A DNA stretch of 64,000 bases from Gigantopelta aegis (Eukaryota; Mollusca; Gastropoda; Neomphalida; Peltospiridae). The notes under the pieces are model-generated. The model did not search any database, was not told the origin of the DNA, and saw nothing but the letters and a program-made list of their open reading frames with translations. Positions 27,701 to 33,885 of the stretch are shown piece by piece; the first letter of the stretch is position 1, and each line of letters starts with the position of its first letter. The stretch is taken from assembly GCF_016097555.1 (NCBI RefSeq), contig NC_054707.1, positions 43,423,973 to 43,487,972 of the forward strand. Reading direction: 5' to 3'. Made by a program: the position numbers and the translations under genes.

Positions 27701-29542
27701 CATCACTGGTTTTCTAACTTCCTCAATAAAGTTGTTAGCTGTCTGAGTTGTGAACTTTGACACCACGTTCACCAATTCACCCATCAGCAGTGGAATATTT
27801 ATGTTGACAACGGCTACTGCTAGTGCACTCTGAAATTATAATACATAATTTTAAAGGTAACACAGGGCTTCTAGATCATGGTAGCCCTACTCCCGTGGCC
27901 AGTGATATTCAATGTTGGGCTAGTAAATAACTACGATTACCATGCCCGACGGCTAGTGAAAAAAAGTTGTCAAATGGTGCACTTAAGTCTTATTTTGTAA
28001 ATATGAATATCCTAGCTCCACTCCTACCTCCCTAATCTTCGTCTTTCTGAGCTCTAGTTCCCTCTTCAGGTGACATATTTGATTATTACTATTAGTAAAA
28101 TTGTATTTACTTTGAAGTAAAGTAGACCAGGGCTTCTAGATTATGATAGCCCCACTCTCATGGCTAGTGATATTCAACGTTGGGCTAGTAAATAACTACA
28201 ACTGCCATGCCCGAAAGCTAGTGAAAAACTAAAATTGTTAAATGTTGCAGTTAAGTCTATTTTGTAAATTTATATGAATATACTGACCCACTCCAACCCC
28301 TAATGGCAGTGTTTTTAAGCCTCTTTAGTATAGACCCTCTGACATATCTGATTATTACTATTATTTAGTCAAATTCTATTAACTTAAAGTAAAGTAGGGC
28401 TAGTGAATTTTTTATCGTGGCTATAGTACATTTTAAATTACTGATCCCATGGCTAGTGGATTTTACAAAAATTCTAGAAGCCCTGAGTAGGGCTAGCAGA
28501 TTTTTAATTGTGGCTAGTAAATTTTTTTAATTACTGATCCCATGGTTAGTGGATTTAAAAAAAATTAGAACTAGAAGCCCTGGTACTAACTTGTAAGGTC
28601 AACTGTTGTCCAGGTGCAGATCCAGACAGAGGGTGCTGGGGTGCACATTTTACCACTGGGTTACATCCTGCCATCGGCTATTGGATGTCAAACATTTGGT
28701 AATTCTGATATATAGTCTTAGAGAAGAAACCCGCTATATTTTTACAAACTGTCTGTGTAAATTGTTTTTATCATACCTGTATTACATGTACATTGTTAAT
28801 GTGGTTTTTTCACCAATTACAGACAACTTGTTATGCCTGTTGTTTTTATAGAGTACTTAACATGTTTTCATAATGTTAATTTATACAATTTTCAGTTGGT
28901 TTTTTTAAGCATTTTCATAAATCACATGTGCGGGGTAATAAGCAAAAACATGACAGGTATAATTTTAATTAGTACTTTACTAGTTATTTTTAAAAAAAAC
29001 AATTCTGAAACAAAGCATATATATATTTTACCTGAGGCAAACTACTTTTGCCTAAAGTTAGCATCTGATTATGCCGAGACAATTTTCTAAAGAGAATAGC
29101 AAGGGCTGAAAACAATTCTAACTATCTTTGATTTTAACTTACAACAACAGCAGCGATGAGATACCAGATTTCTGGAAGAACTATTTTGAGGAATCCTTTC
29201 CAGTCGAACTCGGGTTCTGGTCTGTCGGAGCTGTTCTTGTGGCCAACCAGTCGAGATTTCGCATGTTTGGCCGTGCAGTCGACGCTCTGGCTGACATGTG
29301 AATACACCGTAAGCCCCGTCGCTAGACAGACGGCAGGGATGGTGACAAGACGGGGAAAGAGACGCCCTGTCAGATGGGATGTACACCTCGTGATGGGGGC
29401 CACTGGAAACCGTTTGATCAAGGCATCTCTAAAGACTCGGATAAATGTTTGGACACTGTGTACAGGGTATTTGGCACCCACACTGAACTGCCAGTGAAAG
29501 GAGCTCCATGAATGTCGTCCACAATTCCTCGTACATGAAAGT
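24..29542 (-). CDS. ABCB8: ABCB8-like mitochondrial ABC half-transporter gene (16 exons visible, both ends incomplete)
   Basis: Sixteen minus-strand exons, listed separately, join in frame through GT/AG sites to give about 669 residues; human ABCB8, recalled from memory, is about 735. Order: basic N-terminal region with a hydrophobic stretch, six-helix membrane domain, then one nucleotide-binding domain. The ATPase motifs seen are Walker A GLSGGGKST, Q-loop INQEP, signature VSGGQKQR, Walker [10 protein letters not shown] and H-loop AHRLST. Diagnostic ABCB8 stretches include [31 protein letters not shown] and [20 protein letters not shown]8 is an inner mitochondrial membrane half-transporter acting as a dimer, linked to the mitochondrial ATP-sensitive potassium channel and to iron export. 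The start codon lies in an unidentified upstream exon and the last 40-60 residues lie left of the window. No disabling change is seen, so the gene looks functional. ABCB10 is the nearest alternative but fits the linker and membrane segments less well. Confidence 0.93.
541..698. mobile_element. Long hairpin (foldback MITE-like)
   Basis: The two halves are inverted copies of each other almost end to end. The left arm begins ACTTCACATACATTG, the right arm ends CAATGTATGTGAAG, and the centre holds GACCGC-TAC-GCGGTC. Arms are about 75 bp with few mismatches. No coding content. Confidence 0.8.
1543..1715. repeat. Dispersed repeat, second copy at 51421-51605
   Basis: Shares with the second copy an ordered series of blocks: CCTGGTTTTT, GTGTCCGTTATGATACCATT, ACAACTCGTTTTT and an (A/T)TGGCC block followed by a TATTCT block. 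Family not recognised. Confidence 0.6.
2059..2230. repeat. 41-bp minisatellite, 4 full copies plus 8 bp, abutting a splice donor
   Basis: Copies start at 2059, 2100, 2141 and 2182 and look identical. An 8-base partial copy (2223-2230) is the first 8 bases of the ABCB8 intron after exon 15. On the minus strand every copy carries CAGTGAACAG, so the donor sequence GTGAACAG is repeated downstream of the true donor. Confidence 0.95.
2231..2289 (-). CDS. ABCB8: ABCB8 visible exon 15: D-loop
   Basis: Acceptor TTTTCAG, donor GTGAAC, phase 2 in and 1 out, 59 bp. Encodes [20 protein letters not shown], the D-loop and following helix. Its splice donor is the first bases of a 41-bp minisatellite. Confidence 0.93.
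2838..3169 (+). mobile_element. SINE, head A - tail T1, full length with 9-bp target duplication
   Basis: Runs from GGGGCAGGACGTAGCCCAG to the T1 tail and a CCTT-rich end. Flanked by TAACAATTT at 2829-2837 and 3170-3178. The A-box-like and B-box-like promoter motifs of the head are near 2845 and 2890. Confidence 0.85.
3545..3910. repeat. Low-complexity A-rich region with (TAA)n microsatellites
   Basis: AAT/TAA trinucleotide runs at about 3745-3772 and 3795-3822 sit in purine-rich, A-rich sequence. A minus-strand open frame of 74 residues here is only Tyr/Phe low complexity. Confidence 0.9.
4024..4137 (-). mobile_element. Relic of a pogo/Tigger-like MITE
   Basis: Contains GGGGTCCGGTTTTAACAGG and ends AGGTTTCACTGTATA, matching the terminal parts of the element at 58542-58714. 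Only one end is recognisable. Confidence 0.55.
4403..4691 (+). mobile_element. SINE, head A - tail T2
   Basis: Head with a deletion in the A-box area, full central region (CATATAAAAGATCCCTTGCT) and T2 tail. TTAATG occurs on both sides as a possible short target duplication. Confidence 0.8.
4737..4915 (-). CDS. ABCB8: ABCB8 visible exon 14: ABC signature and Walker B
   Basis: Acceptor TTGTAG, donor GTTTGT, phase 0 in and 2 out. Encodes [20 protein letters not shown], the signature [19 protein letters not shown], and Walker B ILILDEAT with the catalytic glutamate present. A T2-tailed SINE ends about 45 bp from the donor. Confidence 0.96.
5052..5752. mobile_element. MITE-like element with ACTGTAAAAYGGGT inverted ends
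   Basis: Left end ATACTGTAAAACGGGTGTAA continues to ATTTTCGCA. The right end is the inverse (TGCGAAAATTAC, then ACCCATTTTACAGTAAT). About 700 bp, no transposase seen. It carries a short open frame (5285-5491) with no recognisable similarity. Confidence 0.6.
5905..5976 (-). CDS. ABCB8: ABCB8 visible exon 13: EPVLF to start of helical subdomain
   Basis: 24 codons, phase 0 at both ends (TTTTCAG acceptor, GTATGT donor). Encodes [20 protein letters not shown], then TDVE. Confidence 0.93.
6046..6542 (+). mobile_element. T2-tailed SINE relic interrupted by another SINE
   Basis: Fragments 6046-6127 and 6523-6542 form one T2 tail (ACTAATGGATAAATG through GTGGTGTCGTCAAAC to AAACAAAC). It is split by the head-C SINE at 6128-6522, and the target TCGTCAAACAAAA is duplicated at 6115-6127 and 6523-6535. 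Confidence 0.8.
6128..6522 (-). mobile_element. SINE, head C - tail T2, inserted in another SINE
   Basis: Minus orientation. The head CCGGCCTCGGTGGCG is at the right, followed by the TACTGGGTTCGGATCCCAG B-box-like motif. The central region has the C-type variant GGAAGCGCAAATAAAAGATC, and the T2 tail is at the left. A perfect 13-bp target duplication flanks it, so it is intact at both ends. Confidence 0.88.
6652..6958 (+). mobile_element. Old, diverged SINE, head A - tail T2
   Basis: TTTGTAGCTCAGATGGTAAA head, GTGCATATAAAAGGCC centre and ATGTGCTCTATCGATGTGAT tail are recognisable but heavily substituted relative to the other copies. Confidence 0.7.
7134..7422 (-). mobile_element. SINE, head A - tail T1, 12-bp target duplication
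   Basis: Flanked by CCATTACACTGG at 7122-7133 and 7423-7434. Internal deletion in the central region near 7335 (the CCAGTCGTGGTGCAC block is missing). Confidence 0.85.
7853..8160 (-). mobile_element. SINE, head A - tail T1, 11-bp target duplication
   Basis: Flanked by CACCATAAAGA at 7842-7852 and 8161-8171. Full length, from the GAAATGTTTTATTTAACGA tail to GAGCTATGCCCCGCCCC at the head. Confidence 0.88.
8178..8340 (-). mobile_element. SINE relic (central part) interrupted by a family E insertion
   Basis: GCAGCAAGGGATCTTTTATAT resumes after the insert as ATCTTTTATATGCATTTTCC, then GACAGGACAGC and CAGTGGGGCACTGATTGAGA. The head of this SINE runs directly into the 84-bp array at 8341. Confidence 0.7.
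8210..8276 (+). mobile_element. Family E 3' module inserted in a SINE
   Basis: CGCTACAACAGCTTGTTCTG through GTGCACGTAAAACCC to a (GACAT)n end, flanked by ATCTTTTATAT at 8199-8209 and 8277-8287. The target duplication indicates a 5'-truncated retroposed copy. Confidence 0.75.
8341..9330. repeat. 84-bp satellite-like array, 12 units, derived from a SINE head
   Basis: Ten 84-bp units and two 75-bp units (units 4 and 7, each lacking the same 9 bases), almost identical. Each unit holds ATCACACTCTACCACCGAGA, which aligns with the minus-strand SINE head (TTTACCACTGAGCTACGTCC), and the SINE centre lies immediately to the left. All units stay open in plus frame 8335-9342, without a start codon. Lies in an ABCB8 intron. 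Confidence 0.93.
9442..9575 (-). CDS. ABCB8: ABCB8 visible exon 12: Walker A lysine to Q-loop
   Basis: Acceptor TGTTCAG, donor GTATAT, phase 1 in and 0 out. Supplies GKST of Walker A, then [26 protein letters not shown] and the Q-loop INQ. The 84-bp satellite array starts only about 110 bp into the next intron. Confidence 0.94.
10054..10126 (-). CDS. ABCB8: ABCB8 visible exon 11: first half of Walker A
   Basis: Acceptor CTTTCAG, donor GTAATT, phase 0 in and 1 out. Encodes [20 protein letters not shown], then LSGG. The P-loop glycine codon is split by the intron. Confidence 0.92.
10759..10878 (-). CDS. ABCB8: ABCB8 visible exon 10: start of nucleotide-binding domain
   Basis: 40 codons, phase 0 at both ends (ATTTCAG acceptor, GTACGA donor). 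Encodes the linker [13 protein letters not shown], then [17 protein letters not shown] with the A-loop tyrosine that stacks on adenine in the family. Confidence 0.92.
11422..11494 (-). CDS. ABCB8: ABCB8 visible exon 9: membrane domain to linker
   Basis: Acceptor TTTTTAG, donor GTTTGT, phase 2 in and 0 out. Encodes [20 protein letters not shown], then RVFE. Confidence 0.92.
11596..12295 (+). mobile_element. Non-autonomous pogo/Tigger-like transposon, 700 bp
   Basis: Terminal inverted repeats CAGTGGACTCTGTCTAAACC and its reverse complement, flanked by TA on both sides. Between them only the start of a transposase survives: ATG at 12071 encodes [20 protein letters not shown], then LIQEFDSNP. 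This resembles the CENP-B-type helix-turn-helix N-terminus of pogo/Tigger transposases, cut off after about 40 residues. It is an internally deleted derivative with intact ends. Confidence 0.85.
14283..14372 (+). mobile_element. Family D SINE fragment
   Basis: AACTAACCCACAGTCCTGG and CAGATAGCTGAGGTTTGTGC of the D body; head and tail missing. Confidence 0.6.
14670..14880 (+). mobile_element. Family D tail fragment and family E 3' module
   Basis: GAACCTTAATTGAATATAAG (D tail) is followed by TGTCCTGGATGGAGGAGCC and CGTGTGCTACAACAGCTTG (family E). Open frames over this stretch are repeat-derived. Confidence 0.6.
14948..15053 (-). CDS. ABCB8: ABCB8 visible exon 8: TM5-TM6
   Basis: Acceptor TTGTTAG, donor GTAATT, phase 1 in and 2 out. 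Encodes [20 protein letters not shown], then [15 protein letters not shown], a strong ABCB8 signature (human [15 protein letters not shown]). Confidence 0.93.
15070..15389 (-). mobile_element. SINE, head A - tail T1
   Basis: Tail CTTTACTTAACGACGCACTC, head ending CACTGGGCTACGTCCTGCCC. It starts within 20 bp of the acceptor of ABCB8 exon 8. Confidence 0.85.
15664..15970 (-). mobile_element. SINE, head A - tail T2
   Basis: Tail AACACCACTAGAGCACATTG at left; head CAGTCAGCTACATCCCGCCC at right. Confidence 0.85.
16073..16170 (-). CDS. ABCB8: ABCB8 visible exon 7: coupling helix to TM5
   Basis: Acceptor TTTCCAG, donor GTAAAC, phase 2 in and 1 out. Encodes [20 protein letters not shown], then [12 protein letters not shown], matching ABCB8 GIALFQGLSNIAFN. 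Confidence 0.9.
16388..16662 (-). mobile_element. Family D SINE
   Basis: Tail TTATTTTCATGCTTATGTCC at left, body GCTATCTGGGCTGTCTGTCC, head TTAACCACTGCGCCACCAAA at right. Confidence 0.8.
17237..17642 (+). mobile_element. MITE family with GGTAGTACTA ends, copy 1
   Basis: Left end GGTAGTACTAAACCAAATAA, right end TTTGATTTGGTAGTATACAC, inverted with respect to each other. Two more copies are at 26886-27243 and 48979-49415. On the minus strand it keeps an 81-residue open frame with [11 protein letters not shown] that is shared with the other copies. Confidence 0.7.
17710..17795 (-). CDS. ABCB8: ABCB8 visible exon 6: [14 protein letters not shown] motif
   Basis: Acceptor TATATAG, donor GTGAGA, phase 0 in and 2 out. 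Encodes [20 protein letters not shown], the conserved second intracellular loop of B-class ABC exporters. Confidence 0.92.
18924..19318. mobile_element. TTAA-flanked MITE, AGGGACAG ends
   Basis: TTAAAGGGACAGTCCTGAGT at left and its near inverse (CTCAGGACATCCTGTCCCTTTAA) at right, 395 bp. TTAA at each outer edge fits piggyBac-like target use. A partial copy lies at 51230-51415. It ends about 50 bp before the donor of ABCB8 exon 5. Confidence 0.75.
19367..19507 (-). CDS. ABCB8: ABCB8 visible exon 5: TM3-TM4
   Basis: 47 codons, phase 0 at both ends (TTGCAG acceptor, GTTTGC donor). Hydrophobic pair around [20 protein letters not shown], then [18 protein letters not shown], matching the ABCB8 GTLMGSGLRKLSR segment. 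Confidence 0.92.
19733..20095. repeat. Dispersed repeat, uninterrupted copy of the one split by the Tc1 element
   Basis: AGGTTTTAAAATGTCTGACA, CCTAGCACACAAAAAGTATA and CATTAACCTTTTCATTTG also occur, in order, around 30908-31035 and 32496-32815. Confidence 0.75.
20155..20230 (-). CDS. ABCB8: ABCB8 visible exon 4: TTD(I/V)Q segment
   Basis: Acceptor TTGAAG, donor GTAAGA, phase 2 in and 0 out, 76 bp. Encodes [20 protein letters not shown], nearly identical in spacing to the human ABCB8 LTTDVQEFKSSFKL segment. Confidence 0.9.
20252..20574 (-). mobile_element. SINE, head A - tail T1
   Basis: Tail ATTTAACGATGCACTAAAC, head CACTGAGCTACATACCGCCC. It begins about 25 bp upstream of the acceptor of ABCB8 exon 4. 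Confidence 0.85.
20703..20882 (-). mobile_element. 5'-truncated SINE, tail T1
   Basis: T1 tail and central region to ATATGCACCATCC; the head is missing. Flanked by TGTTCATGATAA at 20691-20702 and 20883-20894. Confidence 0.85.
20895..21278 (-). mobile_element. SINE, head C - tail T1
   Basis: Full length, T1 tail at left, head ACCACAGAGGCCGG at right. It shares the TGTTCATGATAA target with the preceding SINE; the third copy is GTTCATGATAA at 21279-21289. Confidence 0.88.
21290..21640. repeat. Fragment of the CAGGGCTTCTAGA repeat family
   Basis: CCAGGGCTTCTAGATCAGG and later ACTAGCCATGAGATCAATGA and ACTAGCCACTATTTAAAATT match the elements at 27863-28582 in either orientation. Heavily decayed. 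Confidence 0.5.
22466..22771 (-). mobile_element. SINE, head A (5' end missing) - tail T2
   Basis: T2 tail at left, CGACAGTGCATCAAGCGAAC head remnant at right. A short duplication (TTTTACAATGTATATGC) lies in the centre. Confidence 0.8.
23417..24784. repeat. 71-bp tandem array, 19 units
   Basis: Core GGGCCAGTATTATTAACTAT recurs at 23442, 23524 and 23606 (82-bp spacing), then every 71 bp to about 24751, with one 12-bp insertion near 24645. The three left-most units keep an extra TTCAACAAATCC segment. Lies in the ABCB8 intron between visible exons 3 and 4. All long open frames here are repeat artefacts. Confidence 0.95.
25110..25364 (-). mobile_element. Family D SINE
   Basis: TTGTGCTTACATGTATATCC tail, GGCTGTCTGTCCAGGACTGT body, TTAACCATGACACCGCTGAG head. 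Ends 13 bp from the donor of ABCB8 exon 3. Confidence 0.8.
25377..25522 (-). CDS. ABCB8: ABCB8 visible exon 3: TM2 and coupling region
   Basis: Acceptor TTTCAG, donor GTACAT, phase 0 in and phase 2 out. Encodes [20 protein letters not shown], then [20 protein letters not shown] (last Arg split). This is the ABC exporter F-F-D-x-x-x-T-G-x-L intracellular motif. A family D SINE fragment ends about 13 bp downstream of the donor. Confidence 0.93.
25578..25797 (+). mobile_element. SINE, head missing, tail T2
   Basis: Begins at CATTCTAGCCAGTGCACCAC in the central region; T2 tail complete to GTTAAACAAAACAAAC. Confidence 0.8.
26886..27243 (+). mobile_element. GGTAGTACTA MITE, copy 2
   Basis: GGTAGTACTAAACCAAATAA to TTTGATTTGGTGGTATACAC. 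The minus-strand frame is shorter but keeps [11 protein letters not shown]. Confidence 0.7.
27275..27604 (+). mobile_element. SINE, head A - tail T1, 12-bp target duplication
   Basis: Flanked by TGTATATACCGT at 27263-27274 and 27605-27616. Full length; it ends about 70 bp from the donor of ABCB8 exon 2. Confidence 0.9.
27674..27829 (-). CDS. ABCB8: ABCB8 visible exon 2: TM1 and first matrix-facing loop
   Basis: Exactly 52 codons, phase 0 at both ends (TTTCAG acceptor, GTATGT donor). Contains [19 protein letters not shown], the conserved end of the first membrane helix in ABCB8, and ends in TYAVQ. Confidence 0.9.
27863..28582. mobile_element. Two nested or tandem MITEs with CAGGGCTTCTAGA ends
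   Basis: CAGGGCTTCTAGATCATGG at 27863 and CAGGGCTTCTAGATTATG at 28128 face CTAGAAGCCCTG at about 28476-28487 and 28571-28582. The two left halves are about 85 percent alike over 130 bp. CAGGG ends are common in hAT elements, but no clean 8-bp target duplication was found. Confidence 0.6.
28648..28745 (-). mobile_element. Internally deleted SINE fragment
   Basis: Head end ACCACTGGGTTACATCCTGC lies directly next to tail T2 sequence ATCGGCTATTGGATGTCAAA, so the parts are out of their normal order. Confidence 0.55.
29143..29542 (-). CDS. ABCB8: ABCB8 visible exon 1: N-terminal region and start of TM1
   Basis: Frame open from an in-frame stop above 29550 down to the donor GTAAGT. The likely acceptor is TTTCACAG, leaving the first codon split (phase 2), so a short upstream exon with the ATG is expected. 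The region is rich in Arg, His and Ser, as in mitochondrial targeting sequences. It holds a hydrophobic stretch ([16 protein letters not shown]), then [20 protein letters not shown], which matches the ABCB8 segment before TM1. An internal GTG at 29481 is not a credible start. No methionine is in frame in this exon, which supports an upstream start exon. Confidence 0.8.
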
Positions 29543-29559
29543 CTGTGAAATTAAAGAAC

Positions 29560-29655
29560 CAGTTAACGTTTGTTTTGTTTAATGACACCACTAGAACACA
29601 TTGATTTATTAAGCATCGGCTATTGGATCTCAGGCATTTGGTAATTTTGATCTGT
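29560..29655 (-). mobile_element. SINE T2 tail fragment
   Basis: TTTGTTTTGTTTAATGACAC through CGGCTATTGGATCTCAGGC only. Immediately upstream of the first visible ABCB8 exon. Confidence 0.75.
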
Positions 29656-30905
29656 CTAAAACAATTATTAATTATGAATTAACAAACAAACCTGGATCTA
29701 TTGTGACAAATGGGAGTAAAATGTGAAAATTAAGATTTAAGTTAGAACGCAACATATTTTAATTACAGATACACATATACATGTACAAATGAAGCTTCAC
29801 TGTTCTCAGAGATAATTCTCTAACCTACATTTGTACTTTAGTGTCTAGATAAAGAAAACAGCCATTTAATTAGTAAATGCACAGCAGCAGGAAATAGGAA
29901 TTGTACATAAAATAAGCCAAGGATTTCCAAGTCAAGATACTGGATGCCATACCATTTCCAGCTACATGTATTAAAGTGAAACTCTTTGCATGTTCTTTTT
30001 TAACTCTTGGTGATTGACAGCATACAGTGCAAATGAAAGATTTAAAAACTACATTTATATTTTAATTTGCTTTCAGTGCATAAAATTTGGCACGGACATT
30101 CATCTGTTGGTTATGCAAAACCAATATCAACATAAACAACGGATCGTTCATGTAAAAGCTGTAATCGCTCGTCGGAAAGTCCAAACAAACATGTTGGCTA
30201 ATATCATCAATGTTTTGGAAAACTGTGTGCAGTGGGAAATCCCTGACCTAGATGTACATGTATATCATACATGTATGTGCTTTATGGTACATGTAATGTT
30301 CTAACCAGCTGTTTCTTCATCGTTCAACGTGTCCAGCTATTTCTTTCACAACCACCATCTACTTTCGTTATAAAATGCTATCTACAGTAGCACGCCACCA
30401 ACAAATTTACAGAGAGTTACTGACATTCTTAAACTCCTGACGTCATGAAAGTCAGTGTTTGAAGAACATCACAGAACTTTTATGGGTACTTTCTTAGAAT
30501 GTTATATTACATGTATATATACCAATGCAATTTAATGAACTGGTAAAAACAAATTATGTTTAAAACATTATAGACAGGAGTCATGAAAATCTCTCTCACT
30601 GCTATTCCAAGCCAATCTCAATAAGTTGGCCGATTACAGATTCTCCGTGGAGTTCAACACTTCTTTTGGACTGAATCGGGTAATTTAATAGCAAACACGA
30701 TGACATTCTAGCGACTGTACCTAGTGTCTGACAATATGACTGCTAATATTAACTTTGTGATTGTCAAAGTATGCCAATACAAAGCCTCATCTGGCTTATG
30801 CGAAGGTACCTGTGCAGCTACCGTACCATGTATTATGAACATGCATTGCGGTGCGTGAGATCTCTTTAATATGAATAGCATTTTACAGAATTTCTCATTT
30901 CCAAC
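29656..30905. other. Upstream flank of ABCB8; no gene resolved
   Basis: The ABCB8 start exon should lie here or beyond. Short open frames on both strands (30014-30304 plus, 30708-30908 minus) have no recognisable similarity and no clear splice to 29542. No CpG-rich promoter stands out. Confidence 0.5.
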
Positions 30906-31035
30906 CAATCAAAACTAATGTTAATAAATTTTTGTTAAATTATATCGAGGTTTTAAAATGTTTGACAAATATCATCTACAGATCAATATTATACTAGTTT
31001 AAGCCTAAACTGAAATTGGTTAAGTATATATATAT

Positions 31036-32495
31036 ACTCTTCAAAAAAAGAAACGCAAAAGGGTACAAATGGGTTATAACTCCGATTTTATGTTTCCTAC
31101 CGGTTCATGCTTTGTGAATATAAGGTCATTGCATGTCCCAAACACATTCCCACGGTTACATTCGATAAAATGCAGCTACTGTACAATAAAGTTCCAAAAT
31201 GTGAATATTCGCAAAAACGCAGCCACGTGCAAACCATGTCACCACTGCACGTGCGTTGTCTGAACGTGCAACATGAATACCGACAGTATAAAAGTGCAGG
31301 GTGTTCGCTTGCCTGGCCTCTGTATCTGGCCGACAGCTGACAATCCAGGACATGCCACGTCTCAGTGAACCGCAGAGAAACAATGCCATCGGCCGACTAG
31401 ACGCAGGCGAATCCAGAACGGCCGTTGCCAGGGCATTCCATGTGTCCCCAAGCACCATCTCCAGACTGTGGGACCGTTACCAGCAACATGGATCAACACG
31501 TGACCTCCCTAGATCCGGTCGACCACGGGTCACTACCCCCGGGCAGGACCGCTACATCCGGGTACGCCACCTTCGGGAACGATTGACTACTGCCACCTCC
31601 ACAGCCGCAGCAATACCAGGTTTGCGCAGGATATCCGACCAGACCGTACGGAACCGCCTACGTGAGGTAGGAATTCGTGCCAGACGTCCAGTTCGAGGTG
31701 TCATCTTAACACCACAACACCGTCGACTCCGACTGCAGTGGTGCCAGATTCATCGACAATGGCCTCAACTGCGATGGAGACAGGTGTGGTTCAGTGACGA
31801 GTCCCGATTTCTGCTCCGACGTCATGATGGAAGATGTCGCGTGTATAGGCGTCGTGGTTAACGTTATGCGGCAAACTGCGTGCAGGAAGTGGACAGATTC
31901 GGCGGGGGTAGTGTCATGGTGTGGGCAGCCATCTCACACACTGGCAGAACTGACCTGGTCCACGTGCAGGGCAACCTGAATGCACAGGGCTACATTGACC
32001 AGATCCTCCGGCCACACATCGTTCCAGTTATGGCCAACGCCAACGCAGTGTTCCAACATGACAACGCCAGGCCTCACACAGCACGTCTCACAACGGCTTT
32101 CCTACAGAACAACAACATTAATGTCCTTCCTTGGCCATCGATATCACCGGATTTGAACCCAATTGAGCATCTATGGGACGAGTTGGACCGACGCCTCCGA
32201 CAGCGACAACCACAGCCCCAGACCCTGCCCGAGCTGGCAGCAGCCTTGCAGGCCGAGTGGGCCACCATCCCCGGGACGTCATCCGTACTCTGGTTGCTTC
32301 AATGGGCAGGCGGTGCCAGGCAGTTGTCAACACACGCGGAGGCCACACCCGGTATTGACTCCAGATGACCTTGACCTTGGTGGTGTGTCCTATCACTTAT
32401 TCACATTTGGTAATTATCGGACTCACCATTCAATAATTAAATCAATTCTCCAAATGTTACGACAATGTGGTTTTGCGTTTCTTCTTTTGAAGAGT
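31036..32495 (+). mobile_element. Tc1-type DD34E transposon, nearly intact
   Basis: Terminal inverted repeats ACTCTTCAAAAAAAGAAACG (left) and the inverse of CGTTTCTTCTTTTGAAGAGT (right), flanked by TA in TATATA tracts. About 1.46 kb with one transposase frame inside. It inserted into a TA of an older repeat whose empty site is preserved near 19850. GC content of the coding part is well above that of its surroundings. Confidence 0.95.
31352..32358 (+). pseudogene. Tc1 transposase with one nonsense change and one frameshift
   Basis: Start ATG at 31352 (MPRLSEPQRNNAIGRLDAGE). A paired helix-turn-helix region (FHVSPSTISRLWDRY) and the GRPR-like linker SGRPRVTT are followed by the DD34E catalytic domain. 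The acidic residues are Asp in WFSDESRF, Asp in FQHDNARPH, and Glu in SPDLNPIEHLWD exactly 34 residues later. A TAA at 31859-31861 sits where relatives have Glu, and the frame continues after it. Near 32268 one base appears to be missing, since DVIRTLVASMGRRCQAVV follows in another frame. About 335 residues when whole, usual for Tc1. This copy is inactive but young. Confidence 0.92.
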
Positions 32496-33039
32496 ATATA
32501 TATATTTTTTTAATTCTTCCACAAAACAGGTCAAAAAGCATTTTTACACGGGTCAATTTTCGTGGGTCTGTCGGCCTACCTAGCTGGCAGCTTTCAAGTT
32601 GGTCCTAGCACACAAAAAGTATATTTTCATATTTATGATAGGAAATTTGATGGAGAAAAGCTACTAAAATCACTCATCTTAGATTCTTGTTTGATTATCG
32701 TTGCCCATTAACCTTTTCATTTGTATCTGAACTATTGAAGAAAATTGTTTGTGTAAACACAAAAACCACATGAACGACATATTGGTTGTCTAAAATATTC
32801 ACATTTTATACCCTGGCTTTCATGAAAGTTATTTTAGTCAAATAAATGGACTATTTTTCCAAGTGTAAAATGACTCAAATATGATTATGTTGGCAATATG
32901 TAAATTATCTGACTGAATCAGTAATTTTACAAGCTGCCTGAAAAAAATTCAAATTACCCTTGTTAACAAATCATTGTTTGTACCAGTGTAGCACGTACAT
33001 GTAGTAATGTTCAAATATATTCTCATTTGAAATGGTAAT

Positions 33040-33150
33040 GAGATCAGGTCATAGGGTTTTACGTGCACATTCAGAGCAAGCTGTTGTAGTACATGCCTGT
33101 CATGGGCACAAGTGCCAGCTCCTCTGTCCAAGACAGAGGACAGGAAAGGG
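33040..33150 (-). mobile_element. Family E 3' module
   Basis: CATAGGGTTTTACGTGCAC, CAAGCTGTTGTAG and CCTGTCATGGGCAC: the inverse of the modules at 8210, 14740 and 49766. Confidence 0.65.
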
Positions 33151-33682
33151 ATTGCAGTGTGTGGGAGAGGGGACCACCAGCACTTCCAGATGCAAGAGAT
33201 CACCAGCAGCCCAACCGGGGTGGGTAGAGTGCAGGGGGTGGGGGGTGGTTTTGGTGCTATGGTATTTTTTTTAAAGTCCCGTAGGATTGAGCCAAAGAAG
33301 AAAGGTTGCACCGTTTCAATGAAGGAATTTGGGTGCCTTTTTAACGGTCCACCGAAAGATAAAGGGCAGCTACGTGCAGTTTTTCAATTTCAGTATATCG
33401 AGAGTGGCTCGTGAAATGGTGATGACAGAAGTGACCTTAAGTACCGGTACATCCTTGTTTACAACTAATGTAAAGTTGTAGGAAAAGAGACTGGCCGTTA
33501 CATGTGGTATCTCATTTCTCTCTTGTTTCCTCAACTTCCTGACCACCTGCATCCTGTATTCATAATATTGAAATCATACTATGCAATGTTATCAATGTTC
33601 ATATTCATGGCCACTTAACAACAATCATTTCCAGCTATCTGTGTTACTAAAGGACTAGGCCTATTCACTTTATTTCTCTAAC

Positions 33683-33770
33683 AAAATATATATATATATA
33701 AATGTTGTGTATGTATGTGTGTGTGTGTGTGTATGTATGTGTGTGTGTGTATGTATGTATGTATGTATAC
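33683..33770. repeat. TA, TG and TATG microsatellites
   Basis: ATATATATATATA followed by (TG)n interspersed with TATG units. Confidence 0.9.
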
Positions 33771-33885
33771 TTGGTAATTGCTTATTATTTATATTTAATA
33801 TGTATATGTATGTAATTACAGTATTATTTGGTAACCGAGTTTGTTGCTACTGTTGCATGTTTTAACCAAAAAGATTTTTTTTTAA

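Larger units (their letters stand above)
30908..32815. repeat. Dispersed repeat split by a Tc1 insertion
   Basis: Halves at 30908-31035 and 32496-32815 match the unbroken copy at 19733-20095. The right half contains extra sequence (about 32520-32600) not seen in the other copy. Confidence 0.7.

Noticed and set aside
29156-29497. 113-residue plus-strand frame opposite ABCB8 visible exon 1
   Set aside because: Antisense shadow of a coding exon; no independent support.
32074-32513. Several frames on both strands overlapping the Tc1 transposase
   Set aside because: High-GC shadow frames; only the plus frame with the DD34E motifs is real.
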